From the NCBI GenBank assembly GCA_001805205.1, contig MHER01000048.1, positions 1 through 17,172 of the forward strand: a DNA stretch of 17,172 bases. The letters are read 5' to 3'. Below are positions 1 to 7,337 of the stretch, piece by piece. Position numbers and translations under genes: made by a program. How positions within the stretch are numbered: position 1 is the first letter of the stretch; every line of letters starts with the position of its first letter. The stretch is from Nitrospirae bacterium RIFCSPLOW2_12_42_9 (GTDB lineage Bacteria > Nitrospirota > 9FT-COMBO-42-15 > HDB-SIOI813). The notes under the pieces were generated by a model, which saw only the letters and a list, made by a program, of their open reading frames with translations, made no database searches and was not told where the DNA came from.

Positions 1-56
1 CTAAAGGTCTGTCCCTACGTCTACTGTCCCTACGTCTACGCCCATTTTCATTGTCC
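1..56. repeat. Partial copy of the GTAGGGACAG element downstream of flgG
   Basis: On the minus strand this reads GGACAATGAAAATG, then two copies of GTAGACGTAGGGACAG-type sequence, then ACCTTTAG at the window edge. The same order (GGACAATGAAAATG, two GTAGGGACAGACC units) occurs at 15561-15629 in the second cheA, so this is the same element, continuing beyond the window. Confidence 0.8.
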
Positions 57-111
57 TTTGTGTTAACATGTAACATGATTGTTTCATTCGAAAATCTCCC
101 CACCTTCGCTG

Positions 112-900
112 CTATCTTTTCAGTTCGTTAGATGTACGCATCATATCATCCGCAGTCTGGATGGCCTTTGAATTTATCTCATAGGCACGCTGTCCTATAA
201 TCATATTAACAAGCTCTTCTGCTATATTTACATTCGATGACTCTAAGAACCCCTGTGCAAGTGTACCAAAGCCTAATTCACCTGCATTACCGGTGACAGC
301 TTCACCCGATGCCGCTGTTTCAAGGAACAGATTCCTTCCAATCGAATTAAGCCCAGAAGGGTTTGAAAATCTTGTAAGCTGGATTGTTCCAATCTCTGTC
401 GGGATAGGATTGCCGGCCTGTAATACAGACACAATACCATTTGCACTGACCGTAATATTTAAAGTATCTGCCGGAATGGTTATAGCAGGTTCGACTGTAT
501 AACCATCCGATGTTACCATCCGGCCTGCATTATCCTTTTTAAATGCACCTGCCCTCGTGTATCCTGTTGTCCCATCCGGTAGTGATATCTGGAAAAACCC
601 TTCACCCTCTATAGCCAGATCAAGGGCATTCTGTGTATTCTGGAAATCCCCCTGAGTAAATATCTTCTGTACAGCAGCAGATCGTACACCGGAACCGATC
701 TGGATGCCTGCGGGTACCTGCGTGCCGGTGCCGGAAGGTGCGCCTGCCATTCTGATAGTCTGGTAGAGCAGATCCTGAAAATCCCCCCTGCTCTTTTTGA
801 AACCTGATGTGTTTACATTGGCAAGGTTGTTGGAAATAATATCAATATTAAGCTGTTGTGCCTCCATCCCTGATGCAGATATGTATAATGCTCGCATCAT
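112..900 (-). CDS. flgG: Flagellar distal rod protein FlgG
   Basis: FlgG polymerises outside the inner membrane to form the distal rod joining the basal body to the hook. The 262-residue product matches the usual family length (about 260). The N-terminal rod motif is at residues 4-35 (ALYISASGM, then ISNNLANVNTSGFK). The core segment ALDLAIEGEGFF is near 92-103. The C-terminal FlgG signature SSNVNIAEELVNMI and QRAYEINSK is near 221-245. Start: two Met codons are adjacent (898-900 and 895-897); a strong Shine-Dalgarno site (AAGGAGGG on the minus strand, about 910-917) supports this region. It lies downstream of flgF on the same strand, separated by a 174-base repeat-filled spacer, and is probably cotranscribed from the sigma-54 site before flgF. 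The usual next gene, flgA, is not recognisable in the 111 bases left. Confidence 0.96.
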   Translation of the reverse strand: MMRALYISASGMEAQQLNIDIISNNLANVNTSGFKKSRGDFQDLLYQTIRMAGAPSGTGTQVPAGIQIGSGVRSAAVQKIFTQGDFQNTQNALDLAIEGEGFFQISLPDGTTGYTRAGAFKKDNAGRMVTSDGYTVEPAITIPADTLNITVSANGIVSVLQAGNPIPTEIGTIQLTRFSNPSGLNSIGRNLFLETAASGEAVTGNAGELGFGTLAQGFLESSNVNIAEELVNMIIGQRAYEINSKAIQTADDMMRTSNELKR

Positions 901-970
901 AATACCTATCCCTCCTTGTTATTTATTCACCTGAAAATAGTTCTAAGTGCCCGTCTTCCCTGCAAAAATC

Positions 971-1030
971 GTAGGGACAAACCTTTAGGTTTGTCCGTTT
1001 CTTTGGACAGACCTAAAGGTCTGTCCCTAC
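971..1030. repeat. 60-bp nested palindromic element in the flgF-flgG spacer
   Basis: The 60 bp begin GTAGGGACAAACC and end GGTCTGTCCCTAC; the two halves are inverted copies around GTTTCTTT. Each half is itself a hairpin (GGACAAACC / GGTTTGTCC and GGACAGACC / GGTCTGTCC). It can fold as one long stem or two small ones. Copies occur at 15616-15676 and, in part, at the window start. Confidence 0.92.
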
Positions 1031-1034
1031 ATCT

Positions 1035-1070
1035 CGCCCCTTTAATAAAGGGGGGTGAGGGGGGATTTTC
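1035..1070. repeat. Second short palindromic repeat in the flgF-flgG spacer
   Basis: CCCCTTTA (1037-1044) and TAAAGGGG (1046-1053) form a perfect hairpin core with a one-base centre, followed by a GGGTGAGGGGGGA tract. It belongs to the C/G-rich type seen elsewhere in the window and directly abuts the 60-bp element. On the minus strand the pair lies between the flgF stop and the flgG ribosome-binding site. Confidence 0.75.
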
Positions 1071-1074
1071 CTTG

Positions 1075-1803
1075 TTATGTCCTGCCTATTTCATTGGCCC
1101 TTGCTGTAGTCTCATCTATTGTAGTCATCACCTTTCTGTAAGACTCATAACCCCTCAGCACCTCTATCATTGCGGCCATCTCTTTTACAGGGTTAACATT
1201 GGATAATTCAATAGCTCCTTGAACAACACTGTATCCTTCAGCAGGTTTCTCCCCCGTGCCTTTAAACACGTTATTATTGTCTTTCTGCAAGTTATATGGT
1301 TTATCAAAGTCCACAATCTTCAGTCTGTTAATCTCGGTCCCGTTAACAGAAACCCCGCCCTCAGGATCAATGACAACACTACCCTCCCCTAATACTATGG
1401 GGCCACTCTCACCCATGACCATATGTCCATCCATTGTTGTAAGGGTATTGGATGAATTTAGTGTAAAAGCGCCGCTCCTTGTGTACCGCTGGCCATCAGG
1501 GGTACTGACAACAAAAAAACCATCACCTTCTATTGCAAGATCCAAAGTATTCCCTGTCTGTTTTATTGCACCTGAACCGAAATCTGTAAAAATCCTGTCT
1601 ATCTCTGTAAAAAACTTATCCCGGTGCGGATTATTTCCTAATGAAGCAGCCCCTTCTGTAGAAGACGGGGTATCTACTCTGAATATAGGCCTGTCAATCT
1701 TATACCCGGATGTATTAAGGTTAGCTACGTTATTTGAAATAACAGAAAGCAGCCTTTCATATGCAATTCCGCCTGAAAGCGCAGGATAAATTCCTCTATT
1801 CAT
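1075..1803 (-). CDS. flgF: Flagellar proximal rod protein FlgF
   Basis: FlgF is a proximal rod subunit of the flagellar basal body. The 242-residue product has the rod/hook family N-terminus (NRGIYPALSGG, then ISNNVANLNTSGYK at 22-35), a core segment LDLAIEGDGFFVV, and the C-terminal module SNVNPVKEMAAMIEVLRGYESYRKV in the last 42 residues. FlgF rather than a second FlgG is favoured by the short length, the NRGIY opening, the GYESY (not QRAYE) signature and the position directly before flgG. The ATG at 1803 has no recognisable Shine-Dalgarno site. The sigma-54 element at 1818-1833 would start the message only about 4 bases upstream, so translation may be nearly leaderless. Starting further in would remove the conserved N-terminal helix. 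Confidence 0.9.
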   Translation of the reverse strand: MNRGIYPALSGGIAYERLLSVISNNVANLNTSGYKIDRPIFRVDTPSSTEGAASLGNNPHRDKFFTEIDRIFTDFGSGAIKQTGNTLDLAIEGDGFFVVSTPDGQRYTRSGAFTLNSSNTLTTMDGHMVMGESGPIVLGEGSVVIDPEGGVSVNGTEINRLKIVDFDKPYNLQKDNNNVFKGTGEKPAEGYSVVQGAIELSNVNPVKEMAAMIEVLRGYESYRKVMTTIDETTARANEIGRT

Positions 1804-1817
1804 GCAGGATATACATA

Positions 1818-1833
1818 AGCAAGCCCTGTGCCA
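1818..1833 (-). promoter_or_regulatory. Sigma-54 (RpoN) promoter for flgF-flgG
   Basis: On the minus strand the sequence reads TGGCAC-A-GGGC-TTGCT, a complete match to the RpoN consensus TGGCAC-R-N4-TTGCW with correct spacing between the GG of -24 and the GC of -12. The predicted start is near 1807, 4 bases before the flgF ATG. Sigma-54 control of rod and hook genes is established in many flagellated bacteria. The match is seen directly; activity is inferred. No activator-binding site was identified. Confidence 0.82.
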
Positions 1834-2038
1834 TTTATCTAAACGGAACGGAATATTTTATATCCTATTGAAATTGTGCTGTTTCTTAAAATGACTTGTT
1901 CTTAATCCCAGGTCCGGAAATCAAGAATACAGGAATTTTCTGCCTACCGGATAAATCCAATATTGCCTACTATTATTTTCCGACAAACATCGCAAGGAAA
2001 TTATTTAAATTCTAATAAGTTACCTCATGGCAGCTACC

Positions 2039-2065
2039 TAAAGTCTCTATTGCCTGCACCGATAA
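2039..2065 (+). promoter_or_regulatory. Sigma-28 (FliA) promoter for the regulator/mot/che operon
   Basis: TAAAGTCT (2039-2046), then exactly 11 bases, then ACCGATAA (2058-2065). Against the FliA consensus TAAAGTTT-N11-GCCGATAA this is 7/8 at both boxes with perfect spacing. Transcription would start near 2072, about 8 bases before the ATG at 2080. FliA control of motor and chemotaxis genes is established in many bacteria; activity here is inferred. Confidence 0.82.
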
Positions 2066-2079
2066 AACTCTTGCAAATT

Positions 2080-2520
2080 ATGGCACAAAATACCGACATA
2101 CAGCCCGTGTATACAATACGGGTAGCCTCAAAAATTACAGGGGTCTCTCCAGGTACAATACGAGAATATGAACGCCAGGGTCTATTGCGATCCCACAGGG
2201 ACTCCCAGAATAACCACAGGCTCTTTACCCATGGAGAATTAAAATGGATTACACAGGTCTGGAATCTTATACATAAAGAAGGTCTTAATTACGAGGGAAT
2301 ACGGAGGCTCTTATTGACAACCCCATGCTGGAAGATACTTAAATGCCAGACTGAATATAAAGAAAAGTGCAGGGTTTATACTGAAAACAGGTTCTCATGC
2401 TGGTCTTTTGATATATTTCCTGAATGCTGCACAGAAAATAACAGAAGTTGTCAAACCTGTAAGGTATATACAATGGCTCAGGAAAATCCGTATTTAATAT
2501 CAACTAATGAAAGCGGGTGA
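2080..2520 (+). CDS. MerR-family regulator with Cys-rich C-terminal domain
   Basis: A 146-residue predicted DNA-binding protein. Residues 11-80 form a MerR-type winged helix-turn-helix (YTIRVASKITGVSPGTIREY, then ERQGLL and NNHRLFTHGEL), nearest to the HspR-like branch. The C-terminal half has eight cysteines (83, 89, 97, 107, 116, 117, 124, 127) in a repeated CW-x5-C / CW pattern ending CQTCKVY, suggesting a metal or Fe-S site or a redox switch rather than the usual MerR effector helix. Start: the frame is open back to a TTG at 1963, but the ATG at 2080 puts the HTH at the normal distance and lies just after the sigma-28 site. A GTG at 2107 is a less likely alternative. There is no clear Shine-Dalgarno site. 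It is the first gene of the run, 52 bases before motA, so it may control flagellar genes. Target and ligand are unknown. Confidence 0.78.
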   Translation: MAQNTDIQPVYTIRVASKITGVSPGTIREYERQGLLRSHRDSQNNHRLFTHGELKWITQVWNLIHKEGLNYEGIRRLLLTTPCWKILKCQTEYKEKCRVYTENRFSCWSFDIFPECCTENNRSCQTCKVYTMAQENPYLISTNESG

Positions 2521-2572
2521 GCTGTCAGCTTAATTCAGGCAGGAATACCAGGGATGCAGAGAATTATATAAG

Positions 2573-3349
2573 ATGGATATATTTCTTCCATTAGGAATAA
2601 TCGTAAGTATAGGTGCTATCCTTGTAGGTCAGGCATTGGAGGGCGGCCATGTCGGATCTATTACTCAGTTTACCGCGTTTCTTATTGTTATAGGTGGCAC
2701 CATTGGTGCAGTAATGGTCAATTACCCCCTGAATACATTTATGAATGCCTTCAAGCTGGCCATCGGTGCCGTATTCTCCAGCAAGATCGATTACGAGAGC
2801 GTCATAACCCAGCTTGAGAATTATGCCCAGGTAGCAAGGAAAGAGGGAATCCTCTCACTTGAATCAAAGCTTAAGGATGTAAAGGACCATTTCCTGCGTC
2901 GGGGACTCCAGTATGTTGTTGACGGGACTGAACCTGAAACCCTTGAGAAGATACTTGGGATAGAGATGGCCTATGAAGAGGAACGTGAGACACTATCAGC
3001 AAAGGTCTTTGAAACCGCCGGTGGATTTGCCCCCACGGTAGGAATACTCGGAGCTGTCCTTGGATTAATCCATGTTATGGAAAACCTGGCAGACCCTAGC
3101 AAACTCGGGGGCGGTATCGCCACTGCATTCGTTGCAACTGTCTATGGGGTAGGCTCTGCAAACCTCCTGTTCTTACCCCTGGCAGGAAATATAAAGATCA
3201 AGATCAGGGCAAGGGGAGTCTTAAAAGAGCTTATGATAGAAGGGCTGATGGCTATTGCAACAGGTGAGAACCCCAGGTTATTAAGGGAAAAATTAGAAGG
3301 GTTCCTTGAGAAGTCCAAGAACAAGGAAACAAAAGAGGCAGCCGGGTAG
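2573..3349 (+). CDS. motA: Flagellar stator protein MotA
   Basis: Inner-membrane stator subunit that, with MotB, couples ion flow to flagellar rotation. The 258-residue product has four predicted transmembrane segments, near 4-22, 33-51, 150-170 and 184-205, with the large cytoplasmic loop between the second and third. The loop carries RRGLQYVVDGTEPETLEKIL (109-128), the charged region that meets FliG. The prolines conserved in the channel are present: Pro154 in GGFAPTVGILG and Pro202 in LLFLPLAGNIK. Length and the LEGGHVGSI segment after the first helix resemble the MotA/PomA/MotP group; the coupling ion cannot be told from this. The next gene, motB, begins 11 bases after its stop. Confidence 0.95.
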   Translation: MDIFLPLGIIVSIGAILVGQALEGGHVGSITQFTAFLIVIGGTIGAVMVNYPLNTFMNAFKLAIGAVFSSKIDYESVITQLENYAQVARKEGILSLESKLKDVKDHFLRRGLQYVVDGTEPETLEKILGIEMAYEEERETLSAKVFETAGGFAPTVGILGAVLGLIHVMENLADPSKLGGGIATAFVATVYGVGSANLLFLPLAGNIKIKIRARGVLKELMIEGLMAIATGENPRLLREKLEGFLEKSKNKETKEAAG

Positions 3350-3360
3350 GAGCGACTCTC

Positions 3361-4101
3361 ATGTCACATAAAAAGAAAAAACATGAAGAGCATGAAAATC
3401 ATGAGCGGTGGCTTGTGTCATATGCAGATTTTATAACACTGCTCTTTGCCTTTTTTGTTGTGATGTATTCAACATCCTCTGTTAATGAAGGGAAATTCAG
3501 GGCAGTCAGTGATTCTGCTCAGGGTGCCTTTAATCCTTCAAGCTTAACTGCAAAACGTTTGGAGATTGGACCCAAGTTCCAAACTTCAGAGAAATATACT
3601 GCCAGGATAGAACAGGTAGCAGTAATCAAACAGGTTTTTAAAGATATGGAAAAGAAAAATAATCTGAATATATTTCAGGACAGCCGTGGAATAGTAATAA
3701 GGATAACAGACACTGCGTTATTCGACTCCGGGAGTGCAGATATAAGAAACGAGGCAACCGGGGCAATTGATAAATTAGGTGAGATACTTTCCCCCATGAA
3801 AGAGAATATTCATATCGAAGGGCATACTGATGATATTCCCATGAACAGTATTCAGTTCCCATCCAACTGGGAGCTCTCATCCGCAAGGGCAACAAGCATA
3901 GTAAGAAGATTCATCTCCCATGGTGTAAATCCTTCAAGGCTCACGGCAATTGGTTATGGTGAATACAGACATATTACAGGAAATGAGACAGAAGAAGGGA
4001 GAGGGAAAAACCGGCGTGTGGATATAGTAATACTGAACGAAGACCAGGCAAATAGTGAACATGTGTTTGCTAACCCATTTGCTAATCTGAAGATAGAATA
4101 A
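3361..4101 (+). CDS. motB: Flagellar stator protein MotB
   Basis: Stator subunit that anchors the motor to peptidoglycan and carries the ion-binding aspartate. It is 246 residues long. There is a short basic/His-rich cytoplasmic start, then RWLVSYADFITLLFAFFVVM (17-36) with Asp23 at the position of the essential ion-binding Asp. A plug/linker follows to about 110. The C-terminal OmpA-like peptidoglycan-binding domain (about 112-226) includes HIEGHTDDIP, NWELSSARA and GRGKNRRVDIVI. A TAGGAG-like ribosome-binding site sits at about 3347-3352. It is closely linked to motA and the following response regulator, with a 15-base gap. Confidence 0.95.
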   Translation: MSHKKKKHEEHENHERWLVSYADFITLLFAFFVVMYSTSSVNEGKFRAVSDSAQGAFNPSSLTAKRLEIGPKFQTSEKYTARIEQVAVIKQVFKDMEKKNNLNIFQDSRGIVIRITDTALFDSGSADIRNEATGAIDKLGEILSPMKENIHIEGHTDDIPMNSIQFPSNWELSSARATSIVRRFISHGVNPSRLTAIGYGEYRHITGNETEEGRGKNRRVDIVILNEDQANSEHVFANPFANLKIE

Positions 4102-4116
4102 AGGGTGGAATAGAGA

Positions 4117-5778
4117 ATGCAGGGAGATACACACAACATCCTCATAGCCGATGACGACCCTGCGATACAGAGGCTCCTTAAAGACTTCCTGGAGGGTCTC
4201 GGTTATAAGGTTACATCAGCGATGGACGGGGATACTGCAATAATGGAGCTTCAGAAGAATCACTATGACCTTCTTATCTCAGATGTAATAATGCCCGGGA
4301 CAGACGGTATAGCCCTTATAAAGATTATCAGGGGAATGGGGAGATATCATAATCTTCCAATCATTATGCTGTCCGGCAAGAGCAATACCCCTACTAAAGT
4401 AGCTGCCTTCGAGTCCCTCGCAGATGATTATGTAACTAAACCCTTTGACTTTGATGAGATCGGATCGAGGGTTAAAACACAGTTGCGCCTGAAGCAGCTC
4501 CAGGAGAATCTCGAAGAGAAAAACAGGCTGCTCCTCTACCGTAATCTGGAGCTTGAGGCCCACCTCGAGGTCGCAAAACATATCCAGCAGCAGCTCCTCC
4601 CCCTCGATGTTAAAGAGATATACGGTATCAGGATAAGTTCCATATATAAACCGGTAGACAAGGTGGGTGGCGACATATTTGACCTGCTCCCCTTTGGAAA
4701 TGGCAAGATCGGGATCTTTATCGGTGATGTCTCCGGTCATGGTGTACCATCAGCATTCCTAAACATCGTGCTGAGGATGCTGATCCACTCCATTGCTAGA
4801 GAAGAGGCAGTTTCACCATCCCGCATGCTTGAGAAGATTAACAATGCAATAATGCCATATCTTTCAGAGGAAGATTTTATCACAGCATCATACGGGATAA
4901 TTGATGTCAACCACAGGGTATTATATTCTGCTTCAGCCGGCCATCCGAAGGCGATAATCTTCCGCGGGAAAGAAAATAGGACAATATTCATGAATGGCAG
5001 CGGCCCATGTCTGGGCATTCTGGAAGGGGTGGCATATGAAACCCATCCGGTCAGACTCCTCGCAGGCGACAGGCTTATATATTACACCGATGGATTAATA
5101 GAGGCAAAATCCCCCGGAGGTAAGATGCTGGGTACGGAAGGTCTGTGCAGGATGATAGAAGGTTCTGTGGAGGCCAACGGACCAGGTGATATAGCAGCAG
5201 GGATTGCCAGCAGGATAGAGAAGTTCGCAGGAGTGGATTCATATGAAGATGACCTGACTGTACTCTGCCTCGAGATTGAAGACGCCTTCTATTATAGCTG
5301 GTACACGAAGTATATCAATATACAGGCTGCAATAGATATATTGCTCAAACCTTTGACATCGGAGAAGAGGATAGATTTAAAGGATATAAAGAAGGTACGG
5401 GTCGCCCTGCATGAGGCGCTGTCCAATGCCATTGAACATGGCAACCTCCAGATACCGGCATCACTGAAAGAGGGCGGCTGTGTCGAAGATTTATTTGAGA
5501 GATTAAAGGGGGAGCGGATGGCCAATGCTGTATATGCAAGCAGGAAGATTACAGCAGGTTACATTAAACATGACAATGATATTACCTATTGCATCAAAGA
5601 TGAAGGCCCTGGTTTTGATTATAAAAATGTATATGACCCAACATCACCTGATAACATACTCAAGTGCTACGGCCGCGGCATCGTATTAATGCGGATTTGC
5701 ATGGATGAGGTCTCCTTTAATGAGAAAGGAAATGAAATAAGACTTGTTAAAAATTTTCCAGTCCAGGTCTTAACTTAA
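4117..5778 (+). CDS. Receiver-PP2C phosphatase-HATPase fusion (partner-switching regulator)
   Basis: A 553-residue cytosolic protein with three domains. Residues 7-125 are a response-regulator receiver (acidic DDD 12-14, phosphoacceptor Asp56 in ISDVIMPG, Lys108 in TKPF). A coiled-coil linker (about 125-160) leads into a SpoIIE/RsbU-type PP2C phosphatase (about 170-387; metal-site motifs GGDIFD with Asp186, GDVSGHG with Asp204, YTDGL with Asp325, YEDDLTV). Residues 398-545 are a histidine-kinase-like ATPase of the RsbW/SpoIIAB type (N-box HEALSNAIEHGN with Glu433 and Asn437; DEGPGF). In known partner-switch systems such proteins dephosphorylate and phosphorylate a STAS anti-sigma antagonist; the architecture resembles Pseudomonas HsbR. 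The STAS gene follows after 66 bases, a likely substrate. The input would be phosphorylation of Asp56, possibly by one of the CheA kinases (inference). Confidence 0.92.
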   Translation: MQGDTHNILIADDDPAIQRLLKDFLEGLGYKVTSAMDGDTAIMELQKNHYDLLISDVIMPGTDGIALIKIIRGMGRYHNLPIIMLSGKSNTPTKVAAFESLADDYVTKPFDFDEIGSRVKTQLRLKQLQENLEEKNRLLLYRNLELEAHLEVAKHIQQQLLPLDVKEIYGIRISSIYKPVDKVGGDIFDLLPFGNGKIGIFIGDVSGHGVPSAFLNIVLRMLIHSIAREEAVSPSRMLEKINNAIMPYLSEEDFITASYGIIDVNHRVLYSASAGHPKAIIFRGKENRTIFMNGSGPCLGILEGVAYETHPVRLLAGDRLIYYTDGLIEAKSPGGKMLGTEGLCRMIEGSVEANGPGDIAAGIASRIEKFAGVDSYEDDLTVLCLEIEDAFYYSWYTKYINIQAAIDILLKPLTSEKRIDLKDIKKVRVALHEALSNAIEHGNLQIPASLKEGGCVEDLFERLKGERMANAVYASRKITAGYIKHDNDITYCIKDEGPGFDYKNVYDPTSPDNILKCYGRGIVLMRICMDEVSFNEKGNEIRLVKNFPVQVLT

Positions 5779-5796
5779 TAAATTTGAAACCGATAA
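5770..5796 (+). promoter_or_regulatory. Possible internal sigma-28 promoter
   Basis: The -10 box ACCGATAA (5789-5796) is identical to that of the strong FliA site at 2058. Eleven bases upstream lies TTAACTTA, only 5/8 to TAAAGTTT. It sits in the 66-base gap before the STAS gene and would give a leader of about 40 bases containing the GAGAGGG ribosome-binding site at 5834-5840. The weak -35 box keeps confidence low. Confidence 0.35.
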
Positions 5797-5844
5797 AATG
5801 GCTACCATAAAACAGGTATTTTCATAAACCCCTGAGAGGGACAA

Positions 5845-6111
5845 ATGAACTGTGAGGTAAAAGAAAACAAGATTTTAATACATCAGGCTGAACTGGATAT
5901 ATACGATACCCAGGTGCTGAAGGAAAAGATATCTGCTGTGGCTGCTGCGAATAATAATTCTGTCATCCTTGACTTACAGAGGGTAGAGGCCATCTCAACT
6001 CCGGTAATACAGGTGCTGATGGCCGCAAAGAAAGGGATAACTGACTTCAGGATATTGAATATAAATGATGGTGTTACCATGAATCTCAATCTCTTTGGAT
6101 TCTCCTTATGA
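5845..6111 (+). CDS. STAS-domain protein, probable anti-sigma antagonist-like partner
   Basis: Small cytosolic STAS protein of 88 residues covering just one domain: beta-strands at the start, then [23 protein letters not shown] (41-63) as the conserved loop-helix. Aligned by eye to SpoIIAA, Thr52 falls at the position of the phosphorylated Ser58, and the usual DSSG/DTAG loop is replaced by STPV. STAS proteins of this short type occur in chemotaxis clusters, often beside an MCP. The ribosome-binding site GAGAGGG is at 5834-5840. Its stop overlaps the ATG of the next MCP by ATGA, so the two are probably translationally coupled. Likely roles are as substrate of the upstream phosphatase/kinase fusion or as adaptor to the MCP; neither is proven. 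Confidence 0.82.
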   Translation: MNCEVKENKILIHQAELDIYDTQVLKEKISAVAAANNNSVILDLQRVEAISTPVIQVLMAAKKGITDFRILNINDGVTMNLNLFGFSL

Positions 6112-7313
6112 AGGCATACAACATACTTTTGGCATCACTTCCTGCTCTCTTAATAACCATCTTTACTCTGCATGGATGGGGAATGGCAGCAGGGACTATG
6201 TTAGCCTTAATATCCGGTACTACTTCTTATCTCATTACAAAGAGGTGGTGTAACACAATGGATAAAGAGATAAAGGATAAAATAGAAGTTAATAAAAAGG
6301 AGTCACTGGCCCTGCTCCATCCTGCACAGGATACTGCTCACTATGGAATAGAGTTGATCCCGATCCTTATACAGAATCTGCAGAATATAACAACCCAGAC
6401 CGAAAAGGCCGCTATCGAGATAGGTGATGCCTTCAGAAAGATTATAGAAAAAGCAAAAGAGGGGGCGGAAGAGGCGAATACAGTTGTGAACTACTTTATA
6501 GGTACAACAGACAGGGGATTTGGTGAGTCATACGTACATAAAATAGTCAAGATAAATGAGGATGCAACAGCGAGTGTACTGGACATCCTGAATGAGATGT
6601 CGAAGATGAGTCAGGAATTTTTAGGAGAGATGCAAGTCATATCTAATAATTTTGATGGGATATCCAAATTTGTCTCTGAGATCGAGTATATAGCAGATCA
6701 GACAAATCTCCTCGCATTAAACGCGGCCATAGAGGCTGCGCGGGCAGGAGAACATGGAAGGGGATTTGCTGTAGTTGCTGATGAGGTTAGAAAGCTCGCA
6801 AATAAATCAACAGAGACATCTGTCAATATCAATAAGATAGCAAAGTCATCGAGGGTTACTATAGAAAATATAAATAAAAACATGAAAGGGAGGATCAGCT
6901 CGGATATCAAAAAGATAGAGGCATCTGATCAGATATTGAGAGATGTAACAGAAAAGTTCAGGGAATCTATCACCAATATCTCTGATGCCATGCAGACCCT
7001 TACAAGCAGTTATAACATCATAACAGGTGATATAGAAAATGCACTTTATGCATTACAGTTCCAGGATATTACACGCCAGGAGATTGAACATGTTACAGAA
7101 CCGATGGACAAATTAAAGGAGAGACTTATTAAGATAGCAGGGAACAGCGGGCAGGTATCAGAGTTAAAAAAAGGTATATTAAATGACTTAAAAGACATTT
7201 ACACAGTGGATAATGAGAGGGATGTGCTTAACAACCTGAAAGGGGATAACATGTGTGAGAATGCAGCAGTGGCAGCTACCACTAATCTTGGAAATAATGT
7301 TGAACTATTTTAA
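6108..7313 (+). CDS. Short methyl-accepting chemotaxis protein without periplasmic sensor, with CheZ-like motif
   Basis: A 401-residue receptor. Two hydrophobic segments (about 5-21 and 26-43) are joined by only a few residues, so there is no periplasmic ligand domain. No HAMP or PAS domain is evident before the signalling part. The MCP hairpin tip is clear: [20 protein letters not shown] to [21 protein letters not shown] (about 192-231). After the descending helix comes [15 protein letters not shown] (315-329). FQD-x-T-x-Q matches the CheZ active-site pattern (E. coli Asp143/Gln147; here Asp320/Gln324). The C-terminus ends NNVELF, a possible docking peptide. It overlaps the STAS gene before it and is followed by another STAS gene, suggesting cytosolic or partner input rather than an external ligand. 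Family: certain; phosphatase activity: speculative. Confidence 0.9.
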   Translation: MKAYNILLASLPALLITIFTLHGWGMAAGTMLALISGTTSYLITKRWCNTMDKEIKDKIEVNKKESLALLHPAQDTAHYGIELIPILIQNLQNITTQTEKAAIEIGDAFRKIIEKAKEGAEEANTVVNYFIGTTDRGFGESYVHKIVKINEDATASVLDILNEMSKMSQEFLGEMQVISNNFDGISKFVSEIEYIADQTNLLALNAAIEAARAGEHGRGFAVVADEVRKLANKSTETSVNINKIAKSSRVTIENINKNMKGRISSDIKKIEASDQILRDVTEKFRESITNISDAMQTLTSSYNIITGDIENALYALQFQDITRQEIEHVTEPMDKLKERLIKIAGNSGQVSELKKGILNDLKDIYTVDNERDVLNNLKGDNMCENAAVAATTNLGNNVELF

Positions 7314-7337
7314 ACAAAATATATGGGGGATATAAAA

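Larger units (their letters stand above)
1804..2079. other. Divergent regulatory spacer between flgF and the motility/chemotaxis operon
   Basis: This is the longest gene-free stretch (276 bases). It is AT-rich and holds the minus-strand sigma-54 site near its left end and the plus-strand sigma-28 site near its right end. I see no convincing terminator, RNA gene or long palindrome in the middle. An open frame enters it from a TTG at 1963, but this is judged to be an upstream extension of the MerR gene rather than coding. Confidence 0.6.

Noticed and set aside
916..1206. 96-codon plus-strand frame across the flgF-flgG spacer
   Set aside because: It is built from the palindromic repeats and the antisense of flgF, with no family resemblance and no coding context.
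1256..1789. 177-codon plus-strand frame
   Set aside because: Lies entirely antisense to flgF, which has clear family motifs; a shadow frame.
1963..2079. N-terminal extension of the MerR regulator from a TTG
   Set aside because: It would cover the sigma-28 promoter, uses a rare start and adds 39 residues with no MerR homology; the ATG at 2080 fits better.
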